From: Lachnospiraceae bacterium
Lineage (GTDB): Bacteria > Bacillota > Clostridia > Lachnospirales > Lachnospiraceae
Assembly: GCA_022510725.1 (NCBI GenBank)
Contig: JAFLSW010000021.1
Span: 1-39,621 of the forward strand
Reading direction: 5' to 3'
Length of the DNA: 39,621 nt
The notes beneath the pieces are model-generated. The model made no database searches. It saw only the letters and a list, made by a program, of their open reading frames with translations, and had not been told where the DNA came from. Numbering within the stretch: position 1 is the first letter of the stretch; every line of letters begins with the position of its first letter. This document shows positions 8,771 through 17,010 of this stretch, piece after piece. Made by a program: the position numbers and the translations under genes.

Positions 8771-8813
8771 ATCATTCTCCTTTGCTATTGAATCAATTTA
8801 ATAGGGTGGCGCA

Positions 8814-8843
8814 AAACCACCCACTTCGGGTGGTTTCTTTTTC
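8814..8843 (+). terminator. Terminator-like hairpin 1 in the 8771-9152 gap
   Basis: AAACCACCC (8814-8822), loop ACTTC, GGGTGGTTT (8828-8836), then CTTTTT. A second GGGTGG at 8804-8809 can pair with the same CCACCC, giving two exclusive structures. No plus-strand gene starts between dus and this hairpin. Confidence 0.7.
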
Positions 8844-8894
8844 TTATTTTTGTGCTAACATAATGGCATGTGTAATAGGTATTCCATAGTAGTT

Positions 8895-8928
8895 AAAAGC
8901 CGTTTATCCTAAGGGATGCGGCTTTTTC
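8895..8928 (+). terminator. Terminator-like hairpin 2 in the 8771-9152 gap
   Basis: AAAAGCCG (8895-8902) pairs with CGGCTTTT (8919-8926). An inner ATCC/GGAT pair and a T run extend it. It lies 224 nt before the lipoprotein gene. Confidence 0.65.
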
Positions 8929-8975
8929 TCGTGATTTGTAATATGACATAGTTTTCATGGATTGTCAACTCTTAC

Positions 8976-9011
8976 AAAATTTACGGTTTTGGGGGTCTGC
9001 CCGTAATTTTT
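8976..9011 (+). terminator. Terminator-like hairpin 3 in the 8771-9152 gap
   Basis: AAAATTTACGG (8976-8986, one bulged T) pairs with CCGTAATTTT (9001-9010). An inner GGG/CCC pair lies inside. The T run is short. This is weaker than the two hairpins before it. Confidence 0.4.
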
Positions 9012-9064
9012 AGAAACATGATGATTAAAAAATGCAGTAATTTCGTGCACAAATGGAAAAAGTG

Positions 9065-9073
9065 TGATAAAAT
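9065..9073 (+). promoter_or_regulatory. Candidate extended -10 promoter of the importer operon
   Basis: TGATAAAAT is an extended -10 (TG, one base, TAAAAT at 9068-9073). No strong -35 is visible. It lies 80 nt before the lipoprotein start codon and downstream of the three hairpins. Confidence 0.35.
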
Positions 9074-9152
9074 AAACATGCAGCTAAAAGCTGTAAAAAT
9101 ACAAAAAGATGATCCGAAGGATTCGTTCCGACGGAAAATCAGGAGGTAGCGT

Positions 9153-10238
9153 ATGAAAAGAAAATATTTGACACTGTTGTTGACGGCGGCACTTAGCCTG
9201 GGTCTTCTTACGGGATGCGGCAACCGGGAAACGGTTTCTACGGATGCGAAGCAGAACGAAACAGATGAGCAGGCAGGAACAAAGGAAGCGGCAGAACCGG
9301 AAGAAGAACCGACAGAAGAGGTGACAGAGCCACAGGCATCTGACCAGAAGGTAACAGTAAGGATCGCATCCTTAAAGGGACCTACTTCTATCGGTTTATT
9401 AAAGTTATGGGAGGATCAGGATGAAGGTCTGACCCGGGGCAGCTATGAGTATGACATGGCAACTGCGGCAGATGAGATCATGCCCAGGATGATCCAGGGT
9501 GATCTGGATATTGCGCTTTTGCCCGCCAATGCAGCGGCAGTTTTATACCAGAAAAGCCAGGGTGCGGTAACGGTGATCGACATCAATACCTTAGGTGTAT
9601 TGTATCTGGTATCCGGAGATACTTCCATTACCAGTATAGCCGATCTGAAAGGCAAGACCGTTTATCTGACGGGAAAAGGAACCACGCCTGACTATGCATT
9701 GCAGCATCTGCTGTCGCAAAATGGCGTTGCTTTGGATGAAGTGACATTGGAGTACCGTTCCGAGGCTACCGAGGTTGCAGCTCTTTTGCAGGAAGACCCG
9801 AATGCCATCGGTCTTCTGCCTCAGCCTTTTGTAACGGCAGCATGCAAGCAGAATGAAGCCTTATCCGTTGTTTTGGATATCAATGAGGAATGGGAAATGC
9901 TTCATGACGGACAGGGCCTGGTAACCGGTGTAACCGTAGTCAGGACAGCATTTTTAGAGGAAAATCCTGAAGCAGTAGATTTATTTTTAGAAGAGCATCA
10001 GGCCAGTGCTGCCTTTGCTAATTCCGATGTAGAGACTACTGCAGCATATATGGTGGAAAGAGGCATTGTGGAAAAAGAGCCCATTGCAGCGGCAGCCATT
10101 CCCAAATGCAACATTACCTATATTGACGGTGAAGAAATGAAAGCGGCGCTTTCTACTTATCTTTCCATCCTTTTTGAACAGAATCCCGAGTTTATAGGTG
10201 GAGCAATGCCGGATGAGGATTTTTATACCATCCGGTAA
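9153..10238 (+). CDS. ABC importer substrate-binding lipoprotein (NMT1/SsuA-like)
   Basis: A 361-aa extracytoplasmic lipoprotein. A signal peptide ends in the lipobox LLTGC, with C22 as the lipid anchor. An acidic linker rich in Glu and Thr (about residues 24-65) precedes the binding domain. That domain reads like the nitrate/sulfonate/thiamine-precursor type: VRIASLKGPTSIGLLKL, an ALLPANAAAVLY turn and DLKGKTVYLTGKGTTPDYAL. Ligands of this family include sulfonates, pyrimidine precursors and others; the ligand here is not readable. AGGAGG lies 7 nt before the ATG. It is the first gene of an operon with a fused permease-ATPase and a TM1266-type regulator. Confidence 0.88.
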   Translation: MKRKYLTLLLTAALSLGLLTGCGNRETVSTDAKQNETDEQAGTKEAAEPEEEPTEEVTEPQASDQKVTVRIASLKGPTSIGLLKLWEDQDEGLTRGSYEYDMATAADEIMPRMIQGDLDIALLPANAAAVLYQKSQGAVTVIDINTLGVLYLVSGDTSITSIADLKGKTVYLTGKGTTPDYALQHLLSQNGVALDEVTLEYRSEATEVAALLQEDPNAIGLLPQPFVTAACKQNEALSVVLDINEEWEMLHDGQGLVTGVTVVRTAFLEENPEAVDLFLEEHQASAAFANSDVETTAAYMVERGIVEKEPIAAAAIPKCNITYIDGEEMKAALSTYLSILFEQNPEFIGGAMPDEDFYTIR

Positions 10239-10258
10239 TAGTTAGATTTGAATGATAT

Positions 10259-11665
10259 ATGATGAAAAAAAGAACGAAACAAATCTTGATCTTATTGGGA
10301 TGGCTGCTCATCTGGCAGATGGCAGCCATTCTGATCCATAATGACATTTTACTGGCAGGCCCTGCGGAGGTTTTTAAGACTTTCATAGGGCTGTTGGGAC
10401 AAGGCGCTTTTTACAGGACCTGTGCTTTATCCATGGGAAGGATCCTTTCCGGGTTTTTCCTGGCAGTCCTCACAGGTATTGTGTTAGGCGGGCTTTGTTA
10501 TGCCGTTCCTCTTATAAAAGAAATATTTCAACCGGTATTATCCGTATTAAAGGCCGTTCCTGTGGTCAGCTTTATCGTTTTACTTCTGATCTGGCAAGGC
10601 TCAAAACAGGTGGCTTTGTGGGTCAGCTTTTTAGTGGTATTTCCCAATGCCTGTACAGCTGCCATAAACGGTCTTTCGGCAGTAGACGCTAAGTTAAAGG
10701 AAATGGCGGACCTGTTTCATATACGGGGATGGGGGAGGCTGTTATACCTTTATCGCCCGGCTTTTCTCCCTTTTATGATATCGGCTATGGAAATCTCCGT
10801 GGGTATGGCATTTAAGTCAGGCGTGGCGGCAGAAGTCATTGGCATGCCACAGGAGTCCATTGGAGAGAGGATTTATATGTCCAAGGTCTATTTGGATACA
10901 CCAGCACTGTTTGCCTGGACATTGTCGCTGATCTTATTGAGCTTTCTGGTAGAAAAGTGCCTGATCAAGGGGATGAGACTGCTTTTGGAACCGACGGGAC
11001 GGTATATGGCGGCAAGGCTTTCGAAAGGCAGCAGACAGGATGAAGCAGGCAAGATGGGAGATATCATCATTGAGGATATTTCCAAGTCCTATGGAAATAA
11101 ACAGGTATTATCCCATTTTAGCGGGGAACTGAAAAAGGGTGGCAGATATTTATTGATGGCACCTTCCGGCAGCGGCAAGACCACCTTGCTCCGATTGATG
11201 GCAGGTTTGGAAGAACCGGATCAGGGCACCATAACCTTTGCAGAGGTATCTTATCTTTTCCAGGAGGATCGGCTTTTTGAAAATGAATTTACCATAATAA
11301 ATATTATGTTAACCACAAATCGAAAAGATAAAGAGGAAACCAACCAAGCATTTTATGAAAGGATCCGAGAAACGGCAGAAAAGCTTCTGCCCCGGGAATG
11401 CCTGGATCAACCGGCAAAAACATTAAGTGGCGGCATGAAAAGGCGGTGTGCTCTGATCCGAACCATGTTGTATGAACCTGACCCGGAAAGTGGGATCTGT
11501 TTGTTAGATGAGCCCTTTGCAGGGCTGGATCCGGAGACCAAAAAGAAAGCCGCCCAATTTATTGAAGAACATCTTCACGGCAGGACATTGGTGGTGGCAA
11601 GCCATGATGAGGAAGATGCCGCACTGTTAGGAGGTAGCATATGGAACATAAACGAATTGCCATGA
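10259..11665 (+). CDS. Fused ABC importer permease and ATPase in one chain
   Basis: A 468-aa protein with two domains normally encoded separately. Residues 1 to about 255 are a SsuC/ThiX-type permease with about six membrane segments; the EAA-loop region is near GLSAVDAKLKEMADLFHIRG. Residues about 267-468 are a compact nucleotide-binding domain. Its Walker A is APSGSGKTT with K307, Q-loop YLFQEDRL, signature LSGGMKRR with S390, Walker B LLDEPF with D417/E418, and switch His449 in ASHDEED. All catalytic motifs are intact. The reading frame is continuous with no sign of a stop or shift at the junction. It should form a homodimer that works with the upstream lipoprotein. No clear ribosome site precedes ATGATG (10259), so translation may depend on the gene before. 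Confidence 0.87.
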   Translation: MMKKRTKQILILLGWLLIWQMAAILIHNDILLAGPAEVFKTFIGLLGQGAFYRTCALSMGRILSGFFLAVLTGIVLGGLCYAVPLIKEIFQPVLSVLKAVPVVSFIVLLLIWQGSKQVALWVSFLVVFPNACTAAINGLSAVDAKLKEMADLFHIRGWGRLLYLYRPAFLPFMISAMEISVGMAFKSGVAAEVIGMPQESIGERIYMSKVYLDTPALFAWTLSLILLSFLVEKCLIKGMRLLLEPTGRYMAARLSKGSRQDEAGKMGDIIIEDISKSYGNKQVLSHFSGELKKGGRYLLMAPSGSGKTTLLRLMAGLEEPDQGTITFAEVSYLFQEDRLFENEFTIINIMLTTNRKDKEETNQAFYERIRETAEKLLPRECLDQPAKTLSGGMKRRCALIRTMLYEPDPESGICLLDEPFAGLDPETKKKAAQFIEEHLHGRTLVVASHDEEDAALLGGSIWNINELP

Positions 11666-11892
11666 TCGGCATTATCGTGGAGGAATCAGAATCTATTGAA
11701 AGAGTCAATGCCATATTGCACGAGGCAGGTGAATTTATCATTGGCAGAATGGGGATTCCCCGTATTGAAGAAAATCTCAATGTGATCAGCCTGGTGGTAA
11801 ATGCACCGGAAGAGAGGATCAATGCCTTGTCCGGAAAGCTGGGGATGTGTCCTGGTATCACCTCCAAAGTGATTTATGGAAAAAAACGATGA
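11641..11892 (+). CDS. TM1266-type iron-only hydrogenase system putative regulator
   Basis: An 83-aa small protein with a ferredoxin-like, ACT/NikR-C-like fold by family. The sequence follows the TM1266 family closely: a first strand GIIVEESES, RVNAILHEAGEFIIGRMGIP, a strand VISLVVNAP, then INALSGKLGMCPGI. Family members are found in [FeFe]-hydrogenase maturation operons and are thought to sense or regulate; no activity is proven. It begins 25 nt inside the fused transporter gene with its own AGGAGG six nt before the ATG, so the two are translationally coupled. No hydE, hydF, hydG or hydrogenase gene is in the window. The family call is firm, the role is inference. Confidence 0.88.
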   Translation: MEHKRIAMIGIIVEESESIERVNAILHEAGEFIIGRMGIPRIEENLNVISLVVNAPEERINALSGKLGMCPGITSKVIYGKKR

Positions 11893-11930
11893 AATTATTA
11901 TAAAATTACGGGAAAATAAGGGGAAATGCT

Positions 11931-11960
11931 GGGAAAAAGTGCTAGTATTTTCCCTTGTAT
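11931..11960 (+). terminator. Possible terminator after the importer operon
   Basis: GGGAAAA (11931-11937) pairs with TTTTCCC (11948-11954), followed by TTGTATT. The stem is only 7 bp with three G-C pairs, so termination may be partial. It lies just before the tig promoter. Confidence 0.4.
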
Positions 11961-11962
11961 TA

Positions 11963-11971
11963 TGCTATAAT
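11963..11971 (+). promoter_or_regulatory. Candidate extended -10 promoter of tig-clpP-clpX
   Basis: TGCTATAAT is an extended -10 with a perfect TATAAT at 11966-11971. The -35 at the right distance (TAGTAT) is poor. Transcription would start about 55 nt before the tig start codon. Confidence 0.5.
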
Positions 11972-12033
11972 GCTAAAATGACTGTGGGTATGTTTCCATA
12001 TTCACAAATTTTTAGGAGGACAAATTAAGAAAC

Positions 12034-13320
12034 ATGAGCGTAAAAGTTGAAAAATTAGAGAAAAACATGGCGAAACTTACCATTGAAGTGCCTGCTGAGG
12101 AACTGGAAAAGGCCACAGAAGCCGCATACCAGAAAAATAAAAACAGTATCAGTGTACCCGGCTTTAGAAAGGGAAAAGTGCCCAAAGCCATGATCGAAAA
12201 GATGTACGGAAAGGGCGTCTTCTTAGAAGAAGCAGCCAATTCCCTTATCCCAAGTGCATATGAAAAAGCATATGATGAGTGCGGCGAGGAGATCGTATCT
12301 TCTCCCGAGATCGATGTAGTAACCTTAGTGCCAGGTCAGGCATTTGTATTTACTGCAACCGTTGCTTTAAAACCCGAAATAACGCTGGGAAAATATAAAG
12401 GTGTCAAGATCGATAAGGTTGAATCAGAGGTAACCGAAGAAGAGGTTAACGAGGTGATCGATCGGGAAAGAGAAAGAAACAGCCGTACAAAATCCGTGGA
12501 AGGCCGTCCCGTTCAGGATAAGGATACAGCAGTGATCGATTTTGAAGGCTTTGTAGACGGAGAAGCATTTGAAGGCGGCAAGGGAGAAAATTATGACTTA
12601 GTCATCGGTTCTCATTCCTTTATCGATACATTTGAAGATCAGTTGATCGGAAAGAATATAGGCGAAGAGGTGGAGGTCAATGTTACTTTCCCCGAAAGCT
12701 ATCATGCAAAGGAACTGGCAGGCAAACCTGCCTTATTCAAGGTAACCATCAAAGAGATCAAAGAAAAAGAGCTTCCTGAGTTAGATGATGAGTTCGCATC
12801 TGAGGTTTCTGAATTCGATACATTGGAAGAATATAAAGCGGATGTAAAGAAAAATCTGGCATCCAAAAAAGAGGAGGATGCAAAGAACCAGAAGGAAATG
12901 GCAGCCATCGAGGCTGTTATTGAAGCTTCCGAAATGGAAATCCCCGATGCTTATATCCAGACAGTACAAAGGCAGATGGTGGATGAATTTGCACAGCGTA
13001 TTCAGATGCAGGGTCTTTCCATGGAGCAATACATGCAGCTTACCGGCAGCAATCCGGCTATGATGGAAGAGCAGATCAAGCCGCAGGCATTAAAGCGTAT
13101 CCAGTCCAGACTGGTATTGGAAGCTATTGTTAAGAAAGAAAAGATCGAAGCATCAGAAGAAGACTTTGATAAGGAAGTATCCAGACTTGCTGAGATGTAT
13201 AAGATGGAAACAGATCAGGTCAAAGAAATGATCGGGGAAGCCGGCAAGGAAGAGATCTTAAAAGATCTGGCTGTGACCAAAGCGGCAGAATTTGTTGTGG
13301 AGAATGCAAAAGAAAAATAA
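12034..13320 (+). CDS. tig: Trigger factor (ribosome-associated chaperone, peptidyl-prolyl isomerase)
   Basis: A 428-aa chaperone with three domains in order. The N-terminal ribosome-binding domain has the GFRKGKVP signature at 43-50. An FKBP-type isomerase domain covers about 150-240 (VIDFEGFVDGEAFEGG, DTFEDQLIGKNIGE, VTFPESYHAKELAGK). A long helical C-terminal domain follows. It binds nascent chains at the ribosome exit. Length is normal. AGGAGGA lies 13 nt from the ATG, farther than usual, but MSVKVEKLEKNMAKL matches the family start. It leads the tig-clpP-clpX operon. Confidence 0.96.
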   Translation: MSVKVEKLEKNMAKLTIEVPAEELEKATEAAYQKNKNSISVPGFRKGKVPKAMIEKMYGKGVFLEEAANSLIPSAYEKAYDECGEEIVSSPEIDVVTLVPGQAFVFTATVALKPEITLGKYKGVKIDKVESEVTEEEVNEVIDRERERNSRTKSVEGRPVQDKDTAVIDFEGFVDGEAFEGGKGENYDLVIGSHSFIDTFEDQLIGKNIGEEVEVNVTFPESYHAKELAGKPALFKVTIKEIKEKELPELDDEFASEVSEFDTLEEYKADVKKNLASKKEEDAKNQKEMAAIEAVIEASEMEIPDAYIQTVQRQMVDEFAQRIQMQGLSMEQYMQLTGSNPAMMEEQIKPQALKRIQSRLVLEAIVKKEKIEASEEDFDKEVSRLAEMYKMETDQVKEMIGEAGKEEILKDLAVTKAAEFVVENAKEK

Positions 13321-13359
13321 TAATCCAGACAGTGAATTGTAAAATAAGGAGGAATTTCA

Positions 13360-13962
13360 ATGAGCTTAATACCTTATGTCATAGAGCAGACCAGCAGGGG
13401 CGAGCGTTCTTACGATATCTATTCCAGACTGCTAAAAGACAGGATCATTTTTTTGGGTGAAGAAGTAACCGATGTTTCCGCCAGTGTTGTGATCGCACAG
13501 CTGTTATTTTTGGAAGCAGAGGATCCGGAAAAGGATATCCACCTCTATATCAATTCCCCCGGCGGCAGCGTAACAGCCGGCATGGCAATTTATGATACCA
13601 TGCACTATGTAAAATGTGATGTCAGCACCATCTGTATCGGATTGGCAGCCAGCATGGGCGCATTTTTACTGGCGGGCGGCACAAAGGGAAAAAGGCTTGC
13701 ACTGCCCAACTCAGAGATCATGATCCATCAGCCTTCCGGCGGTTCTCAGGGTCAGGCGACAGAGATTGAGATCACAGCAAAGCATATTTTAAAGACAAAA
13801 GAGAAATTAAACCGTATCCTTTCCGAAAATACGGGTAAGGATCTGGAGGTGGTAGCAGCTGATACCGAAAGGGATAACTGGATGAGCGCAGAGGATGCCT
13901 TAAGCTATGGTATTGTAGATAAGATCGTTACCTCCAGAGAGAGCGAAGAAGAGAAGAAATAA
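13360..13962 (+). CDS. clpP: ATP-dependent Clp protease proteolytic subunit
   Basis: A 200-aa serine protease that forms a tetradecameric barrel and degrades unfolded substrates delivered by ClpX. The catalytic triad is visible as S98 (GLAASMGAF), H123 (IMIHQPSGG) and D172 (ERDNW). The start [25 protein letters not shown] is typical, including a short propeptide. AAGGAGG is the ribosome site. It lies 39 nt after tig and 19 nt before clpX, one operon. Confidence 0.97.
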   Translation: MSLIPYVIEQTSRGERSYDIYSRLLKDRIIFLGEEVTDVSASVVIAQLLFLEAEDPEKDIHLYINSPGGSVTAGMAIYDTMHYVKCDVSTICIGLAASMGAFLLAGGTKGKRLALPNSEIMIHQPSGGSQGQATEIEITAKHILKTKEKLNRILSENTGKDLEVVAADTERDNWMSAEDALSYGIVDKIVTSRESEEEKK

Positions 13963-13981
13963 TCAGAAAGCAGGAGCTTAA

Positions 13982-15235
13982 ATGGCAGGAAGAATCTCAC
14001 AGGACAAAATCAGATGTTCCTTTTGTAATAAGACACAGGACCAGGTACGCAAAATGATTGCCGGTCAGGACGGGGTTTATATCTGTGATGAGTGCATCGA
14101 TCTGTGCGCTGAGATCATGGAAGAAGAATATGAAGAGGCCGAAGAAGAAAAAAGATTGTCCATTAATCTCTTAAAGCCCGTTGAGATCAAGCAATTTCTA
14201 GATGATTATGTGATTGGTCAGGAAGAGGCGAAAAAGGTTTTATCCGTTGCGGTATACAATCATTATAAAAGAGTTACCGCAGATAGTGACACGGATGTGG
14301 AATTGCAGAAAAGCAATATCCTGATGATCGGACCTACCGGTTCAGGAAAGACATATCTCGCCCAGTCTTTAGCCAAGATCATTAATGTGCCTTTTGCCAT
14401 TGCGGATGCGACCACATTAACGGAAGCCGGATATGTAGGCGAAGATGTGGAAAACATCTTGTTAAAGCTGATCCAGGCGGCGGACTACGATATCGAAAAA
14501 GCCCAGTACGGCATTATTTATATCGATGAGATCGACAAGATCACAAAAAAAAGCGAGAATGTATCCATTACCAGAGATGTTTCCGGCGAAGGTGTGCAGC
14601 AGGCTTTATTAAAGATCATTGAAGGCACCCTTGCCAGCGTTCCGCCCCAAGGTGGCAGAAAGCACCCTCATCAGGAGCTTTTGCAGATCGATACCACCAA
14701 TATCTTGTTTATCTGTGCAGGCGCTTTTGACGGTCTGGAAAAGATCGTGGAAGCAAGGCTGGATCGAAAATCCATCGGATTTAATGCAGAGATCGGCAAG
14801 AAAGTGGACATGGGTCTGGGAGAACTGTTTAAAGATGTAACGGCGCAGGATCTGGTGAAGTTTGGATTGATTCCCGAATTTGTGGGCCGTGTACCGATTA
14901 TCATTTCATTGGAAGGGCTGGATGAAGAGTCCCTTTTAAGGATTCTGACGGAGCCTAAGAATGCGTTGGTAAAACAATACCAGAAGCTGTTTGAGATGGA
15001 TGAAGTAGAGCTGATCTTTGAAGAAGATGCAGTGAAAACTATCGCATCTTTAGCCATGGAGAGAAAGACCGGGGCCAGAGGACTGCGTTCCATTATCGAG
15101 CATGTTATGATGGATGTCATGTTTACCATTCCCTCTGATGATACCATCGCCTCCTGTATCATTACAAAAGAGGCGGTTTTGGGAGAAAGGGAACCGGAGA
15201 TTATAAAACGAGAACAGTTAAAAGAAGCAAAGTAG
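13982..15235 (+). CDS. clpX: ATP-dependent Clp protease ATP-binding subunit ClpX
   Basis: A 417-aa AAA+ unfoldase that feeds ClpP. The N-terminal zinc domain has C12, C15, C35 and C38. Walker A is GPTGSGKT at 117-124, Walker B has IIYIDEIDK. The pore and sensor region contains GYVGEDVEN. The sensor-2 stretch is TGARGLRSI. Length is normal. CAGGAGC precedes the ATG. A strong terminator follows, and the usual lon gene is not found after it. Confidence 0.97.
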   Translation: MAGRISQDKIRCSFCNKTQDQVRKMIAGQDGVYICDECIDLCAEIMEEEYEEAEEEKRLSINLLKPVEIKQFLDDYVIGQEEAKKVLSVAVYNHYKRVTADSDTDVELQKSNILMIGPTGSGKTYLAQSLAKIINVPFAIADATTLTEAGYVGEDVENILLKLIQAADYDIEKAQYGIIYIDEIDKITKKSENVSITRDVSGEGVQQALLKIIEGTLASVPPQGGRKHPHQELLQIDTTNILFICAGAFDGLEKIVEARLDRKSIGFNAEIGKKVDMGLGELFKDVTAQDLVKFGLIPEFVGRVPIIISLEGLDEESLLRILTEPKNALVKQYQKLFEMDEVELIFEEDAVKTIASLAMERKTGARGLRSIIEHVMMDVMFTIPSDDTIASCIITKEAVLGEREPEIIKREQLKEAK

Positions 15236-15240
15236 GTTAT

Positions 15241-15266
15241 ACGCCGCCGTCAGGCGGCGTTTTCTT
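15241..15266 (+). terminator. Terminator between clpX and engB
   Basis: A perfect 8-bp GC-rich stem, ACGCCGCC (15241-15248) with GGCGGCGT (15253-15260), a 4-nt loop and TTTCTTC. It begins 6 nt after the clpX stop. Confidence 0.85.
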
Positions 15267-15296
15267 CATCAGTCCGGTTTTGTGAAGGAGAAAGTT

Positions 15297-15878
15297 ATGG
15301 TCATAAAAACAGTCAATTTGGAAACGGTTTGTGGTATTACCAGCAAGCTTCCTGACAATACTCTGCCTGAGATCGCTTTTGCAGGAAAGAGCAATGTGGG
15401 GAAATCTTCACTGATCAACGGCCTGATGAACAGGAAGAATTATGCCAGGACATCGGCTCAGCCGGGAAAGACACAGACCATCAATTATTATAATATCAAT
15501 GACGAACTTTATTTTGTAGATCTGCCGGGCTACGGCTATGCCAACGCCTCTGTGGAGATCAAAGCAAAATGGGGAAAAATGGTAGAGCGGTATTTACGCA
15601 CCTCCAAACAGCTTAAAGCGGTATTTCTTTTGATCGATATCCGTCATGAGCCTTCAGCCAATGACAGGCAGATGTATTCCTGGATATTGGAAAGCGGATT
15701 TACACCCGTTATCATTGCCACCAAGCTGGACAAGATCAAGCGTTCTCAGCTTGACAAGCAGTTAAAAATTTTGAGGGAGGGACTAAAAGCCGAAAAGGGA
15801 AGTGTTTTGCTGCCTTATTCTGCACTGACCAAGCAGGGAAGGGAAGAAATCTATGACTACATTCAGACATTACTTTAA
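15297..15878 (+). CDS. engB: Ribosome biogenesis GTPase YsxC/EngB
   Basis: A 193-aa cytosolic GTPase required for assembly of the large ribosomal subunit. G1 is GKSNVGKS at 30-37, the G2 threonine lies in RTSAQPGKTQT, G3 is DLPGYG, and G4 is TKLDK. The start at 15297 is an ATG with GAAGGAG upstream; an upstream GTG in frame (15282) overlaps the ribosome site and is not used. It follows a terminator, so it needs its own promoter or read-through. The last 26 nt overlap the next gene. Confidence 0.95.
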   Translation: MVIKTVNLETVCGITSKLPDNTLPEIAFAGKSNVGKSSLINGLMNRKNYARTSAQPGKTQTINYYNINDELYFVDLPGYGYANASVEIKAKWGKMVERYLRTSKQLKAVFLLIDIRHEPSANDRQMYSWILESGFTPVIIATKLDKIKRSQLDKQLKILREGLKAEKGSVLLPYSALTKQGREEIYDYIQTLL

Positions 15879-17001
15879 GATATTTTTAAATATTTTAATT
15901 CCATGTGTCTGGTTGGTCTTGCTGTTTTGGCTGGGCCCCAAAGTCCTTGTCTTTTTCTGGCCTTTTGTCATAGGGTTCCTTTTGGCAAAGCTGGCAAACC
16001 CTTTGGTAACCTTTATTTCCGATAAATGCAATATCAGGCGAAAAGCGGTATCCGTCATGGTTATTATCCTGGTTCTTTTTTTGATCGCATTGTTTTTTTA
16101 TGGCGTTGGCGCATTTTTGGCAAGACAGATATCCGGATTTATAGAAGATCTTCCTGATCTGTGGGCAGCAGCGGAAAAAGAAATTGCCGGTGCGGCGGCA
16201 CACTTTACGGATCTGTACAATAAGCTGCCGGGGGATTTCAGAGCTAACCTTTCTTCCTGGCAGACATCCTTTGATGGTTATATATCAGAGGTCATAACAC
16301 GCCTTAGTACGCCTACAGTCAATACCATCGGACAGGCAGTGGAGCATATTCCCAATATGATCATGGGAACTATTATGTGCTTTTTAGCGGCCTATTTCTT
16401 TGTGGCGGATAAGGAATATATGGGAAGCTTTATGCATAAGTATATGCCGGCGGGTCTTTTGCACAAGTGGGAAGTGGTCGCAGGCAGCCTGAAACACTCT
16501 GTAGGCGGTTATTTTAAAGCCCAGTTTAAGATTGAACTGTGGATGTATCTGCTGCTTTATCTGGGACTTCTCATAGCAGATGTGAAATATGCGGCTTTAG
16601 CAGCGCTGGGTATGGCGGGGTTGGACTTTCTGCCTATATTCGGAACGGGTATCGTCTTGGCGCCCTGGGCTCTTATTGATATTTTAAGCGGAGATTATCT
16701 GCGTGCCATCATCTTATTGGCACTCTGGGGCTTAAGCCAGCTTCTCAGACAGATCATCCAGCCTAAGATCATGGGTGACTCCATGGGTCTGCCTCCTATT
16801 CCTACCTTATTTTTGCTCTATATCGGCTGGCGGTTTAATGGCGTGATCGGCATGATCTTTGCTCTGCCGGTTGCCATTATTATTATCAATTTAAATGAAG
16901 CGGGCATTTTTGATCAGGCAAAGGCAAGCCTTCGCTATCTGGTCAGGGATATCAATCAATTTAGAAAATATACCCCGGAGGATGAAAGCTTTAAGAGTTA
17001 A
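15853..17001 (+). CDS. ytvI: YtvI-like sporulation membrane protein, AI-2E transporter family
   Basis: A 382-aa polytopic membrane protein with about eight hydrophobic segments: two at the N-terminus, a soluble helical stretch at about 95-165, then the rest. The PKIMGDSMGLPPIPTLF loop and the LDFLPIFGTGIVLAPWA block are the AI-2E family signature. The short form with these features is the YtvI group linked to sporulation in Bacillus. What it transports is not known. GGGAAGGG precedes the ATG, which lies 26 nt inside engB, so the two are translationally coupled. The symbol rests on family similarity. Confidence 0.8.
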   Translation: MTTFRHYFKIFLNILIPCVWLVLLFWLGPKVLVFFWPFVIGFLLAKLANPLVTFISDKCNIRRKAVSVMVIILVLFLIALFFYGVGAFLARQISGFIEDLPDLWAAAEKEIAGAAAHFTDLYNKLPGDFRANLSSWQTSFDGYISEVITRLSTPTVNTIGQAVEHIPNMIMGTIMCFLAAYFFVADKEYMGSFMHKYMPAGLLHKWEVVAGSLKHSVGGYFKAQFKIELWMYLLLYLGLLIADVKYAALAALGMAGLDFLPIFGTGIVLAPWALIDILSGDYLRAIILLALWGLSQLLRQIIQPKIMGDSMGLPPIPTLFLLYIGWRFNGVIGMIFALPVAIIIINLNEAGIFDQAKASLRYLVRDINQFRKYTPEDESFKS

Positions 17002-17010
17002 GGGAAAAAT

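Noticed and set aside
8771-9152. Possible TPP riboswitch before the importer
   Set aside because: The conserved CTGAGA and the second conserved box of the TPP element are not present.
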